The position numbers and the translations under genes were made by a program. Below, in pieces: positions 11,059 through 24,167 of a stretch of 64,000 nt of DNA. Source of the DNA: Emmonsiellopsis sp. PD_33. Lineage: Eukaryota; Ascomycota; Eurotiomycetes; Onygenales; Ajellomycetaceae. The notes below the pieces were generated by a model. It saw only the letters and a program-made list of their open reading frames with translations. It was not told where the DNA came from and did not search any database. Numbering within the stretch: position 1 is the stretch's first letter; each line of letters starts with the position of its first letter. The DNA lies in NCBI GenBank assembly GCA_032988165.1, contig JANTQF010000077.1:62001-126000 (forward strand). Direction: 5' to 3'.

Positions 11059-12333
11059 CTCTGCGTTGAGGGAGGAGGGAGGAGGGGCAAGTGAGGGGTA
11101 ATGAAAATTGTTTTTGTATTGTGTCAATGGATGAATGAACAGATATTTGGGCAGGGATGGTTTATTTTCCTAATTAAGGAATTTGGGCTTTGGGTAAAGT
11201 AAGATTGACGGAGTCTGATATTTAGGACTTCAGTGTTGTTCAATGAATGAGCTTTTGATGGTGGTGATGGTTTGTGGTGAGTTTAAGATTAACGTCCCCG
11301 GAAGCTTAACTTTATCGAATCATCGTCACTTTTGGTGGGGTAACCCTGCTTTGAAATGCCTGGCAGCTCATGGGTTCAACGATCTTGAGCTGCTCTAGCC
11401 TAGGTTCTACATCTCAGACCACAAGTTATTTATTATTCAGGATTCGTCTTTACCTTTCCTAATTTTTGATACCGTTTTCCCATCAATTACGTACAAGCAC
11501 AGTATTTCTCAATTTGGGTATCCAAAGAAACCTACGATCAAAGACGATAGTATAATAGAATAGAAAAGGAAATAGCCTGCCTGTTTTTTGTCGTCCCCAT
11601 GAAATACAGAAAAATAGAGGTAGTGGAAGCCAACAAAGATCGGAGATTTGTGTGAGAGTAGCCGAGCAAATCAACACCGCGCAAAAGAAGAAAAAGGACA
11701 TCAAAAGAAACCCATCGTCAGATTGCGTCCCGCCAGATTGTCATGAAAACCACAAGGTGAAATAAAGAAGATCATAGCATAGCAGTAGGGACATCATCAG
11801 TAGTAAAGACACGTTCACTGAACCTTCCCACAGCCAACGGAGAAAACTCATAAACTTCCCTGTGGTTGAGGGATTGGGGAATGATCAAAGGGAATATGGC
11901 GCAAAGCACGAGAGAAGAACGCAGCAAGACAAGAAAGAAAGCAAACGAAAAGGTACGTAGCTACCGGTGCCAGCCTAGTTATATGCTTGGCCTTTCCGGT
12001 ATCGGGTAGCCAACTGGATACGAGACTCCAATCCTGCCGCAAGGTTTCGAGTACCGTCAAGGTCAGCCACAGCCCCAGCCACACTTACGTTTTAGCACCC
12101 CTTTGAACAACCAGTGTAGAACTGTCGGAGCAACCGGGCGGGTAGTCGACTGGCCGCACAAAAGTGGGGGAGGTAGATACGTTCTAAGTAATAAGAATCA
12201 GGTTCGCGAGCGGGGGAGTCATTACTTTCATTCGATCCAACAAGAAAGGAGGTCTTCTGCCTGCAACGGCAGATACAAGAGAAGAGATATCACAGGAGGA
12301 CACGACGGGGAGTTTAGGGCAGGAAAAGAGTCT
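11059..12333. other. Intergenic region between FolB-like gene and SR-protein gene
   Basis: About 1.27 kb, holding the FolB-like promoter at the left (including the non-coding or optional leader to 11,127) and the 3' UTR of the SR-protein gene at the right. I see no further gene, RNA or repeat. Confidence 0.5.
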
Positions 12334-14319
12334 CTACCAGTAAGGCCGGCGTTCATAACCATAGTCCCCTCTTGGAGGGCTCCTAGGACGCCCATACGGC
12401 CGAGGAGCGTATGGGTCGTCATAGTGGCGGGGAGGTGGTGGGCCACGCGGGTCATAAGGATCTTCATATGGGCGACGAGGGGGTGGATAGTCATCCATGC
12501 GAGAGCGTGGGGGAGGGGTTCGGCGCCCATAGCCATCGCGCTCATAGTAGTCACGACGAGGGACAGGAGAACGCTCGCGATAGTGGTTGCGGGGGCTATA
12601 CCCGCCGCGAGGAGGGCCGCGCCTGTCATAATCATCGTAAGGGGGATACCCTCCACGACGGCCAGGGGAGCGAGAACGATATGGGTCACGGAATGGTCGG
12701 TCCTCCTGAGATTGAATCTGGCAAATATGAGACTTTAGACCATCCGGAAGGGGGGGACCAAGGGGGTTCCTACGTCCTGTGTGCAAACGACCCTGGAGCC
12801 CTTAAATTCACGGCCATCCAGTTTCTCAACCGCGGTTTTGAGGTCATTTCCTGTTTCGAACTCGACGAATCTTTTTTCACGCTGATCAGTGACCTGGGCA
12901 CCAAAGAAACAGGAATGTGGTCCTAGAAATCGAGGATACTCACCCTCTTCCATCGTGGCCAGTTTCTGAGTATACTACATCAAGGCCAGACTGTCTCGCG
13001 AAGTCTTTCAGATCCTAAAGAAGGCGGATATGTGAGTCCAATTCCAGATGACGAGGGTAGAATTCCAGGTTCCTTTGGGGATAGACCCTGGGTGAACAAG
13101 AAACGCGTGAAAATCCAGCGAGTTAAAAACAAATAGTTCGTTCCAGATTGACCGGGACTGTTGAGCAAGCAGCAGAGATCGATCATTCCGCAATATACGT
13201 TCACACCATCGTGAGAATACCATTTCAGCAAAAGCTTGTCACGTGAATAGGTGGGTATATCCAATTCAGCAGCGTTGAAGCATGGCGGGGTCCATCACAC
13301 GTAATGTACACCGGAGCACGCAGTTATGCGTTTCCTATGATACAGGTTACGCAGAAGCGGGGTTCACACGAAGCGAGGAGGGGTGCGGGGTGTGACCAAC
13401 AATCTGCATATATAACACAGAGAGGGGGAAAGAAAGGGAAATGGGTATCATAAGGTCCAAATGGAAGTAAATCCAGGGGATCCAGGGGTAAATGGAGCGG
13501 AGCTAACCTGCCAACTGGTCTCTGGAAGCCCAGATATTTGCATTCGGAAAACTGTGCGCCGCGGGCGTGGGGCGCTGGAGCGGTCTGGAGGTCCAGAGAA
13601 AGTCTCTTTGTGACGTGGTCCACGCGCGAATTGTACAGTGAGGCGCTCCCCCTTGAAGTCCGTACCATCTACAATCCAAGGCGGTCAAAAATGCAAAGTT
13701 CTAGCCGTGAGAAATTGGGGAATTCTCAAAAAATAACCAACGTACGGAAAGCTGGGGCAAGATATGTGAAGATTAGCGACGCTGCCTTGAACAAAGAATT
13801 AGGGGGACGGAAGGAGAATCTCACCTGGAACAACATCCTTCGCATCCATGGCGTCTTCATATTCGATAAAGCCAAAGCCACTCATAAGCTTGACCTCCGT
13901 GATCTTGCCGGAACCGTGGGTATTGAAATAATCTTCGATCTCCTGTTTGGTGACTGGAAGTCCAGGCGAAAGGCGCCTTCAAGTCAGCTCTCGAGGCCAC
14001 ACGATCCAGAATGATTAAGCCAGTAGTGTCCTCCATCAGTGTGAAGGAGGGTTGCTTTTTTGAAAAGTGCTTGGATCTTCGTATATCCCTTGTGTTGCCA
14101 TCGTCCCAAGTGTAGATCTATTCCTCCACAGAACAAGGGTAATCCAGAAGCTCCAAGAGAAATATTGAGGGCTGCTTGATCGCGTGTGTATTTGTATGCC
14201 AGAGCCATACACAGTGAATTTGGGTGTTTTCATGGACGAGGAAGATGTAGTAGTAAGACCAGCATACCATTGCGGGGCAGATTCCCGAGATAGAGACGTG
14301 TGGCTGAGACTTCACTCAT
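12334..14319 (-). CDS. SRSF1-type SR splicing factor, two RRMs and an RG/RS tail
   Basis: Six coding exons on the minus strand: 14,319-14,268; 13,953-13,825; 13,668-13,508; 13,014-12,944; 12,870-12,774; 12,717-12,334. Phases agree at every junction, giving 297 residues. RRM1 begins MSEVSATRLYLGNLPRN (RNP2 LYLGNL) and has RNP1 as GFGFIEYE. The pseudo-RRM2 carries SWQDLKDF, the heptapeptide that marks RRM2 of human SRSF1 and its relatives, split across the exon 3/4 junction, and then FVEFETGNDLKTAVEKLDG. The C-terminal 127 residues are rich in Arg, Tyr, Pro, Gly and RS/SR/SP steps and would be phosphorylated by SRPK-type kinases. The role is pre-mRNA splice-site choice in the nucleus. S. pombe Srp2 is the nearest named relative I can suggest. 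Introns are 314, 156, 493, 73 and 56 bp, the first three long for such a gene. Confidence 0.88.
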
Positions 14320-15172
14320 GATGGGCAGTCGATGTGTGGTATCCTGAGAAGCAGGATTGCAAATGCAAAAGGAAGGTGACGGAGGATCCTTGAAGGATGT
14401 GGTGTGTTGCGTGGTATTCCTGGATATTCAACAGCAACAAAGCGAAGGAGAGCGCAGCAAGGCCGGGCGGTTGTTTGTTTACAGCAGTCCTCCCTCTGAT
14501 TACCGAAGCAGTTTCGGTAGCCTGGTCAGCCTTTTCGCAAGGGTTCGAAGCGGAAAGATCCTCCCGGAAAGAAAAAGCCAGTACAGCCAAGTGCGCAGAA
14601 ACGAGAGATGTCGTGGATGAGTGGTTGTGGGATGGACGTGTAGAGACGAGAGGTGGAGGAGGACGAGACAATGAGGCTGAGAGGGCGGTGTGGAGCGGCA
14701 GAATAGGCAGTACCTGGTCTGACCGCCTCACTTTGATATGGGACACGTTCTCACCGGGGAGTCGAATATGAATTCTGTAATTGCTTTCGAAAGGGAGAAG
14801 CCAGCCAGCTGGTGAAGTTTAAATAGCTGTCGGCTGTTGATGCGTTGGAAGACCCGATTGTTTGGGATTTTGCTATTGGGGAATCCCAACTCTACTCCAA
14901 GCTCCTGTCTTCTCCGCGATGTGTTCTACGAATAAGGCTCAAAACAACAGGAAAATCCCACGGATGCATGGTAATCGGTGTACTGTACAAGGAATATCTG
15001 GGGCACTATGTTACGTATTTGGTGCCGTGGCAGATTAACAGAAAACAAAACGAAGCGCGCGCTCTGGGAATCATAATATACAGACGGCAATAACCCCAAT
15101 AACTCTATTTTGTTGGCCAAAGAAATTGTTGAAAAACAATGAAATAAATACGGTGCAAGATTGGATATAATT
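14320..15172. promoter_or_regulatory. Promoter/leader of the SR gene (possible 5' UTR intron) and 3' UTR of ETF-QO
   Basis: On the minus strand a good donor (gtactg, 14,713) and an acceptor (ctcag, ending 14,344) would remove a 370-bp leader intron just upstream of the SR-gene ATG. A tatttaaa-like box lies near 14,820. The segment nearest 15,172 should be ETF-QO 3' UTR. The 144-codon frame at 14,312-14,746 lies almost wholly inside this proposed intron and is not called. Confidence 0.4.
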
Positions 15173-17287
15173 TTAGGTCATGTAGTACTTGGGGCCCTCA
15201 CCGCCTTGGGGAGTTTGCCAATTAATATCCTGTGTGGGGACCTTGATGTCGCAGGTTTTGCAGTGGATGCAGCTGCAGAGAAACTATTGTGTCAGTGACT
15301 GAGAAATATAAAAGTCGGGGTCGATCACGTATTGTATGGGACGCATCAAATAGGGTAACACAAGGGAAAGGCTTACTTTTGCGCATTGATCTGGAACCGT
15401 ACGCCCAATTCTTTGTCCGGATCCTCAATGTATTCGTAGACACCAGCAGGGCAGAATCTATTCTCGACCCCTTGGTATTTTGGCCATGCGATTTGTGTAT
15501 GTTTTTCCCAGTCCTTCACCTGGAGATGGACGGGCTGATCTTCTTCGTGGTTGGTTCCGGTGCGGCTCACGCTTGTCAGGATATCGAAGCTGATAACTCC
15601 GTCTGGTTTTGGATACTCGATTTTCTTGCAGTCGGCAGCTGCCTTCGTGGCATCATGATCTGTGCTATGGTGGTTCAAAGTCCATGGGGCTTTGCCGCGG
15701 AAAAGGTATGCTTCCAGGCCAGAGTACATGATGCCACCGTAGAGTCCTAGAGGGGTTGAGAAAGACGGGCGCATGTTTCGTACTTCCTTGAGCTCCTTCC
15801 AAATAGATGAGTCTCGTAGTCCGTCTTCATAGTCGTACAGGAATACCGTGCCATTATCCGAACTGGAGAGGGCAGAATATGTGGCCTTCGCAGCCAGCAT
15901 ACCAGATCGCATAGCTGTATGCGTACCCTTGACTTTGGGAACGTTCATAAATCCTGCCGTATCTCCAATGAGGGCGCCACCAGGGAACGCGCATTTTGGA
16001 ATAGACTGGAAGCCTCCCTCAACGAGGGCACGAGCTCCGTAGGATATGCATTTTCCGCCTTCCAGAACGGATTTAAAGATAGGGTGGTGTTTCAATTTCT
16101 GGAATTCTTGGTACGGAGATAGCCACGGGTTGGGGTAATCCAGACCGACAACCAATCCAAGCGTGACCATGTTCTCGCCAAAGTGGTACATGAACGATCC
16201 TCCATAGGCGTCTTTTGGCAAGGGGTAACCCATCGTGTGAAGGATTTCTCCTTTCTTGAATTTCTCGGGCTGGATCTCCCAAACTTCTTTCACACCCAAT
16301 CCATATGTCTGGGGCTGGCTATCCCGTCGCAGGTCAAATTTCTTGATGACCTGCTTGGTTAAGCTCCCATGACATCCCTCGGCAAGTAGCGTAACTCGTG
16401 CATGGAATTCCATTCCCCGCTCAAAGGATTCCTTCGGCTTCCCATCTCGCCCAATACCGAGATCATTCGTCGCAACTCCCTTCACCGATCCGTCAGGCTT
16501 ATATAGCACCTCACTCGCCGCGAAACCGGGGTATATCTCAACTCCAAGTTCCTCAGCCCGCTCTCCCAGCCACTTGCATAGCTGGCTTAAACTGATAATA
16601 TAATTTCCATGGTTGTTCATCTGTGGCGGACATGGGATTGGGATCGCATGTTTGCTGGTCAGGAAGCGCATGCTGTCCGATTTGGCGGGTGTGACATGCT
16701 CGAATCTCGAAGGGTTATCTTCCGAGAGCCAATCGGGAAGCAATTCGTTCATTGCACTGGGCTCCAACACATTTCCTGACACGATATGGTCTCCAATCTC
16801 GCCCGCCTTTTCGAGCAGTATTACCCGAAATTCTTCATTGCCTGCATCGTTTGCGATTTTTTTCAGCTCGATAGCTGCGGCAAGTCCGGCAGGGCCTAAG
16901 GACATGAATTGACAATATCGTTAGTCTCTGTGCTGTAGCCACACGGCATGGACATTGCTAAAGGGTGGGGGTGTTACCGCCGCCAACAATGCACACATCG
17001 ACATCGTCAGACTCCCTGTCGATCTGCGATGGTTCGAAATTATCTGAGCCAGGAGCAAATCGTCTCTGCACCGTATTCGAAAACGCTCGTTTTTGGTTTA
17101 GAAGGGCATTCCGCGACAGTAACCGTGGCTGGAGAGTCCGCCGTCGTGTCGCAGGCAAAGCTGTATGTGTGCGGGTAGAATAGGCGCAAGCAGACGAAGC
17201 TCTGGTCACGCTCGTCTTCCATGGCCGCGAGGTTAGGGGAGCGAATTCGCGCCTCAGAAGAGGCAATATCGAGGTTTGTGAGGCCAT
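15173..17287 (-). CDS. CIR2: Electron transfer flavoprotein-ubiquinone oxidoreductase (ETF-QO), mitochondrial
   Basis: Three exons: 17,287-16,978; 16,895-15,377; 15,272-15,173, giving 642 residues with consistent phases. Intron 1 (82 bp) splits the FAD-binding VGGGPAGL motif at residues ~101-108; intron 2 (104 bp) splits the Asn codon before the iron-sulfur motif. The N-terminal ~90 residues are Arg/Ser-rich, a mitochondrial presequence. The C-terminal 4Fe-4S cluster ligands are visible: Cys585 (RFCPAG), Cys611, Cys614 and Cys617 (NCIHCKTC). The enzyme sits on the matrix face of the inner membrane and passes electrons from ETF (fatty-acid and amino-acid oxidation) to ubiquinone. Length is in the family range (human 617, yeast Cir2 631). 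Its start codon is only ~230 bp from the AT-rich transposon block. Confidence 0.95.
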
Positions 17288-17516
17288 GGTGGTGGACAGT
17301 CGACAGAGCAGGCCCAGGGCCCCCGGAATGTTTAAATATCGTCGCCCTGATGGAAGGCGGATTCGCCGACCCGGGAATTTCTCCATAACGCCGCAGTGCC
17401 GAGCCCAACCGAACTTGGGCCCCCACCAATGAGACCACCGCAGATGGAAAGCAATTTGTCTGTCTCCCACTTTGGAATCATATATGTATGTTCTCAGTTG
17501 GGTCAGCAGAATGGTA
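17288..17516. promoter_or_regulatory. ETF-QO promoter, truncated by the AT-rich block
   Basis: About 230 bp of normal composition remain between the ETF-QO start codon and the first repeat-derived base. Any longer promoter would reach into the Helitron remnant. Confidence 0.5.
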
Positions 17517-20130
17517 TCTTGATGAGGGAATGTCAGCAAAATACTCATATTTTAGTGTCCTTTTGCTCACTACCTTTTAGTCACATAGTGTGCTTTGGTC
17601 CCTCCACCTCAATCTCCTCCTTTTCTTCTATCCTTAATGTCCTATATGTTCCACTTCTTTACTATATATATATATCTTATACATCTACACTGTCATTATG
17701 TTTATTCTCCCTGCTGAGTACTCTCTATTATTCTCTGAGCACTACTTGACCTTCAGTCTATTTATTTTCTTGCTATCTTCAGTGGTCATTTGAGATCCTT
17801 TTGATGTCCTCTATTATAATGCCCTTAATGATATTCTGGGTCTCAGGCTTCCTATTAATTTCATTGATGCTCTGAGGTCTAGATAGATGAATAAGGCTAC
17901 TTGATTAGCTGTATCAGTACTATCTGTTTTTATTTTACCTACTAGATTAGTGTTGCTAGTGCAGTCTACTACTATACTGATAGTACTAGTACAGCCTATC
18001 TCTATAACTTTATTAGTTATTTTAGTACTACTTGTATAGCCTGTCTCTTTCTTACCTACTATATCTACTTGATTATTATAGTGAGCTGAGTATGAGATCT
18101 ATGATTATCAGATGTATGAGATAAACTAATATTTTAACTATCTTTTCTATTATCTTTATTAGTTTTAATATTTTCTATATGTCTGTATGCTATATATCTC
18201 CTCTGTGAATTTTATCTTTTAATTATTTACTACTAATTTCTTTTCTCTTTTTAGTTTTAGACTGCTGTCTCTCCACATTCTTAGTATTAATATTAGATTG
18301 TTAGTTTTATTTGTAAAATTATAGAATTTATAAGGTTATTTTAGATTAAATTTATTAATATCTTCATTTAATATGTATATATATATTCTATTATCTATTA
18401 CTCTTTATTAGTCTCTTTTATTATCTATTATTTTCTATATTTTTTGCCATCTATATCTTTATTCATCTTACTTTATTTTTATTTAAATATTACTTCTTAT
18501 TTTTTATTATTATATCTTCTATTATTCTGCCTTTCTGAATTCCTTCATCTTTTACTCTTTTTATAGTAGATTTAGTATCTTCTCCTTCTCTAATCTCTAT
18601 ATTTAAAATCTTTTTAAGTTTTATATTATTATTAGTTCAGACTTCTATTCCTCATTGTACCTATAACAGCTGCTACAAGTAATATATCATTAATTCTTAA
18701 TATATCTGATATTTAGTGTGTCTGAGTTTAGCTAGAATAGCTGTCTCTCTAGTATCTGTCTCCTCTAGATCTACCCTGAATGAGGGCTATATTTACTTAA
18801 ATTATTATTACTAGCTTCCAAACTCCTATTATAAGCATTATAATAGATATTAAGCTACCTATAGGGCTCTGATTAGATCTAATATTACTATTATTACTTA
18901 GTTACTTCTACTCTATACTGATTATGACCTTAAACCTCTACCTGACTACTGAAGCAATTATTATACTACCTGTAAAAAAAGAGCTAGAGTTAGAGTGATT
19001 ATTAAATATATTATGTGTAGGGTTTCTTTATTAAATCATCATAAAAGATGCTATTAGAACTACTAAGATATTACTATTATTTATTACTATAAGAGTTATA
19101 ATTTTAAGCTTCTTTTTAATAGCTGATTCAGTCATTATCTGAACTATTATAATAATAGAGGGCTTTAGAGTGCTTTTCTACATCTTATCTGTGATATCTA
19201 TCTTTAGTATTTCAATAGTTCTCTAATAATTAATATAGATATTATTTAATACTCTACCTACTTTATGCCTAGCATTCCATCTGTTCTTACATTATTATCT
19301 AATATTACCTACTGGGAATCTCTGGATTTTGAGTGTATAAATAGAGTCTGTTCTGTATGTAGCACTTTGTTTTAGACTTCTGAGTTACTTAGAATAAAAC
19401 ATTCTTAGGATTATATTAACTACTATAAGAATGAAGGGGTTACCTTTACTTTCTTTTTTATATCTGAGTCTATTAAAGAGTCTATTATTTACTTTCTCTT
19501 CTCTGAGGCTTATAAGCTATTATCTTTCTTCTTCTGAAATATATATTTAATAAATTTATTATTATTATTTATCTCTATTAATTTTAAATTTTCTCCTCAT
19601 TTTTCAGCTAGTAAGTATCTATATATCATGCAGGTCCAGGGTGATATCTACCACATAATGAGGCTGTTAGAGGTGAGTATAAACTCTATTACTTTTACTT
19701 AGCTTTATTTTTTTGATCCTCAGGAGGCTGTCTGGAATCACATTTAGAGTTAGGATTTTGAGTCTAGATAATATGAGGTTATTACCTTACTTAATACCTA
19801 TATCTATTTAAATAACCTCTTTATTGATATCCTCTATCAAGCCAAGAATATTCTATGTGATAATACTAATGAGTCTTTTTACCTGCATCTGAATTCTTCT
19901 CTTTATCTTATGTCAAATAAGGATGGAGGGTGTCATTATGACCTACTTATTACTACTAATAAGCTTGCCCTGTTCATGCCTGACATAACCCATGAATTCT
20001 CTAATATTAATTATAGGAATGTGTGTCTCTATCTCTATTAGACTCTTACTGCTGAGAACCTATCAAGCCATCAAGTTACACTTTAGAGACTTTAAGAGAG
20101 TAATCTAGCTTTAAATTTTATAAAATCTTT
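17517..20130 (+). mobile_element. Helitron remnant A: 5' end and N-terminal part of the Rep/helicase ORF
   Basis: Homologous to fragments at 26.6-27.8 kb (inverted), 40.0-40.7 kb and 53.4 kb. The left edge reads A|TCTTGATGAGG, matching the Helitron habit of inserting between A and T and starting with TC. A degenerate frame (frame of 19,628) contains QGDIYH, LYFFDPQEAV, NSSLYLMSNKD and PDITHEFSNINYR, which match the N-terminal region of fungal Helitron Rep-helicases just before the HUH domain. Several stops interrupt it (for example TAG directly before LYFFDP, where Gln is expected). The copy stops near 20,130, before the catalytic region. Identification rests on motif memory, not on a search. 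Confidence 0.65.
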
Positions 20131-20459
20131 CTTAGAATTTATAATAATAAACTCTACATCAGATTTAATAATTTATTCTTATATCTTCATTTATTTTCAG
20201 CATTCTCTCTTCTTTTCTTTAGTATATATTCTATTCTACTTTACTAAAGAGTTTAGCTATTCACATTATATAACTCTACATCAGCAAAATCTTTTTGCTG
20301 CATGTGAGGCACATGATGGCATGAGCACACTCATATAGTTTTAGTAGGCACAGTGATTTATTATATGATCTCATTTAAAGCATACAGAAGTTATTGCATG
20401 CAGCTAGTCTCTTATATGTGCCTGCAGTGTAATAATCACACTAATAGTATTAATAGTGT
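20131..20459. other. Unassigned AT-rich spacer
   Basis: About 330 bp between the Helitron remnant and the 81-bp array. It has CpG-free, RIP-like composition. I see no frame, repeat or terminal motif. Confidence 0.4.
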
Positions 20460-21050
20460 GAATATTTCCAATCATGTTAATATTAGTAGAGATATTACTG
20501 CTGCTAATAGCATTAACTATGCTAAGATTTACAGAGATATCTTTATTACCACTTACAATGAACATACTAATATTATGCAGTGTGTTCCTACTATTATTTA
20601 CATTAATTTTAGTGGAGATATCCCTCTCACCACTCAATATCAGTTACACTAATATTAGTGAGTGTGTCCCTATTCCTATCTATATTAATATTATTAGAAG
20701 TGTTCTTATTACCACTTGCATCAGCTACATTAATATTAGCCAGTGTGTCCCTACCCTCATCTACATTAATATTGTCAGAGGTGTCCTCATTGCCACTCAC
20801 ATTAGTCACACTAATATTAGTCAGTGTATCCTCATTGCCACTCACATTAATTACACTAATATTAGTCAATGTGTCCCTACCCCCATCTACATCAATGTTG
20901 TTGGAGGTGTTCCTATCACTACTCATATTAATTACATTAATATTAGCCAGTGTGTTCCTACCCCCATTTATATTAATATTATTAGAGGTATTTCTATTAT
21001 TACTTATATTAGTCACATCAATGTTAATTAGTATGTTTCTGCCTCTATCT
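20460..21050 (+). repeat. 81-bp minisatellite array (copy 1, direct orientation)
   Basis: Tandem units of 81 bp; in one frame each reads as 27 residues of the type NISQCVPTPIYIN-(V/I)-x-GV-(P/L)-I-x-TH. About seven units are seen, one shortened to 45 bp (20,816-20,860). Frames covering the array are just translations of it. The same unit recurs inverted at 24,360-24,800. Confidence 0.8.
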
Positions 21051-24000
21051 GCATTAATATTAGTGATGGCATCAGCAGTACTCTATACTCTATTATTAAT
21101 AATATTATCTTTACTAATACTGTCATTTATTGCATATTGATCATATTGATTATTATTATTATCTAATTCAGTAAAAGTACTATTTATCTATAATATATAG
21201 AATCTATAAATAGTAAAAAATAAAATCAAGATAGATTAACAACCATTGAATAAATAATACCAGGTATTATTTGAAACAGGTAGTTGCAGTGATGAAAGAA
21301 AGAGATAGAAGGAGAAGCAAGAAAATTAAGAATATAAGTATTAAGTATAAATAAGAGTTATAGAGAAACCATTAATAAATAACATCACAATCTTACTAAG
21401 AGAAATATTAGGTGAAGAGATCTCTCAGCAATAAGTATGTACTGCAGTAAGAGATGATTCCACATAATAAAGATAATTAAATATTAAAAAATCATGGCAG
21501 TTTACACTTCTTTCATCATGGGCACTAATAGGGTTGCCAGCAGAGTATTAGTAATTATAGAGATAGACTCTGAGCTATAGACAGCTAATCTGTGAAAGAA
21601 TTAATATACTATTATCTTAAAAGTAGAGTTAGATTCTAAGCAAACAAGAGAGAGCATAAAGAACTTATAAAAGTATATTAATTACTCTACATCTTTCTAT
21701 TCATTATCTGTTAGCTCAGATAAATTAAGATCTTCCACTATATTAACATTCAGATTAGTAATAATCTCATTCACTGTAGTTTCTCCATTACCCTTTTGAA
21801 ATCCAGAAAGATTCTAAACTTATTTTTGAATAATATGTTTCAGTATATCTCTTCACTCCTCACACATTTCCCCCTATATGGCTGTTAAATCCTTGAATTT
21901 TCCTAATTATAAATATTAGTAATAAAGATCTAATCCCATGTAATCACAAAGTCTAATCCTTATGAAAGATCAAAGCTCTATCAAATCTTAATCCTATATC
22001 CCCAGACTGATCAATTATTTATCTAAGATTTCTGATTGCAAAGTATATTAAATTGGCTATAATAAAGATAGGAAGGATAGTAGCAGGCTTCTATTTAGAG
22101 TATCTAAAGAACTTTCATGTGAGTAAGTTACTTGCTAAGTCATGCTGACCTTAGTCATAGAAAAGCTTTGCAAATACCTAAAAAATATTATTAGAAAGCT
22201 ATCATATATTATGTTTTAAGTTCTGTGAAGTCAGTTAATAGAGATTAAGAATAATAGAAAATAGAGTCTACCTCATTTTCATTATAAATATCATCTAAGT
22301 ATAGATAAAGATAGTCCTTTAGAAGCTCTATTTATATCTTCTTTTGTGGATTTACTTCCTTTAAGTATCTACCATTAAATATGCTATCAATGTATGCTTT
22401 GATCATCATTGTATGATAATATCAAATTGAAGTAATATATTTAAGAACCTGCCAGTATTATATCAGCATTAAAGTATTAGCATGTAAGTAATATGCTTAG
22501 AGAAACTACTATTTATACCTCTCAATGATTAGGCTGCTTTATTAGCTAATTTTTAGAATCAATTATATCTCCCATTTAATTCTATTACTTGATTAACTCC
22601 TCACACTGTGTCCTCTATACCTTCTTTATTAATTCTGACACCAGAGATTTCTTTTCTTCTAGCCAAGGTGTCCATTGTGATAGTAGGATTTTATAGTCAG
22701 AGTACAGCCTTTCAGCACATAAGACCCTAACATCATTAAGAAGGATATGATTATTATCTTATATTTTACTTCTATCTGACCTTTACTCTGATTCAGCTCA
22801 TGCAAGATATTCTTTATCCTCCTTAGTCACATTATCTTCAATTACATTAAATGTAATAAGAAGAGTTTGATGGCTGCTAGTAGAGCCTGAGAAAATCTAA
22901 TCATCATGAAAATCTAAGAAAGAGCTTCCAGTTAAAAGAGATAATCTTTACAGTGATGTAGAGTTCTAACTCAAATAATTAGTTAGTTTCAGTACTGATA
23001 CTATAAAATGTAAGTAGACTCATACTAATACTAATAGGTAAAATCATCTCATAATAGCATTAACATTGACAGGCATAACATAATAAAGAGAATAACTCAT
23101 CAGGTCTAGCTTAATTTATCTTTACTTATTTAGAGGAAGGTAAGGCTCATCTTTTATATTCATATCATCATTAACTTCCTTCAAACTATCATCCTTACTC
23201 ATATCCTTATTGTCACAGTAATTATTAATAATAAGCTCCTGCCTACACTTTGATCTATTTCTGCCAGGTCATGCTGCAGGCTTAATTTCAAATCATCTTA
23301 TCAGTATAGACTTTAAATTTGAATATTAAAATTATATGCTATCTGAATTAATCTACTTCTAATTACTGACTTGCAGAATTCATCTCAAGCTGTGTGTCAA
23401 CTAATTCTCACCTTCACAGCTTCTTTTGATATTAATTTCAAAAGCTTTAAAGAAAAAGGAAAGACTTCAGAGATAAGAAGTACATCAATTCAGCAGATGG
23501 TAAGGTAGAATCCAATATAATTAAAGGTAAGAAAAAAATGAAGTAAGGCAATTTTTAAGTAGTAGAATAAAAGTAAGAGAATAATTACTAGTAACTAACT
23601 GATGAGAGTTAAGTTAGCACATAGCAGGTATTTTATCAAAACAAGACATATCAATTAAAATTAGTGCTATTATAATAAAAATAGTTAGTATACAGCCATC
23701 TGAAGCAGAAATGTGATAGAAAGAGAGAAATCATTAAAGATAGATATAATCAGTGTAATCTTTTTCTAAAGTAATATTTTCTTCTGAAAAATAATAAGAA
23801 TAGTATCAATCACAATTTATCCTAATCTATTAGATCCCATAGTTCTACACCATCAGCACTGATAGCTGAAGTTTACCTATAATTAATCTCTTTCTTTACA
23901 ATTAATCTCATGCCAGTGCTGACTGGGCTTCATAGCTGTATATAAGTCATCTCCTTCCCAAGTAATTCATATTAGTAGCAGCCTGGCCATTAATTGATCA

Positions 24001-24167
24001 TCTATTTATATGTTTATTTATTTATTGCATTTACATTCACATTTATTCATTCTGGATGTCACTGACAGGGAAAACTGCTGTAGGTAGGAATAGAGATTGA
24101 GAGTTAGTATAAGGGTTATAGTGCTAGGTAATAATAGTATGATAGACTATCTCCTCATCTACATACT
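21051..24167. other. Unassigned AT-rich segment between inverted 81-bp arrays
   Basis: About 3.1 kb with no long open frame. On the minus strand around 22.3-22.9 kb a stop-rich but locally protein-like reading (Lys/Glu-rich helices) is present, suggesting a decayed gene, but I cannot assign a family. Confidence 0.4.

Noticed and set aside
14312..14746. 144-residue minus-strand protein
   Set aside because: It lies in the proposed leader intron of the SR-protein gene and its composition is low-complexity Ser/Pro/His; the SR gene start at 14,319 explains the region better.
17517..17780. LTR of a retrotransposon
   Set aside because: A TG start and a TTCA followed by TGG (primer-site-like) at ~17,780 suggested an LTR, but no matching second LTR exists and the downstream frame reads as Helitron N-terminal sequence.
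20353..21140. Protein-coding genes of 77-185 codons
   Set aside because: These frames on both strands are only translations of the 81-bp minisatellite.
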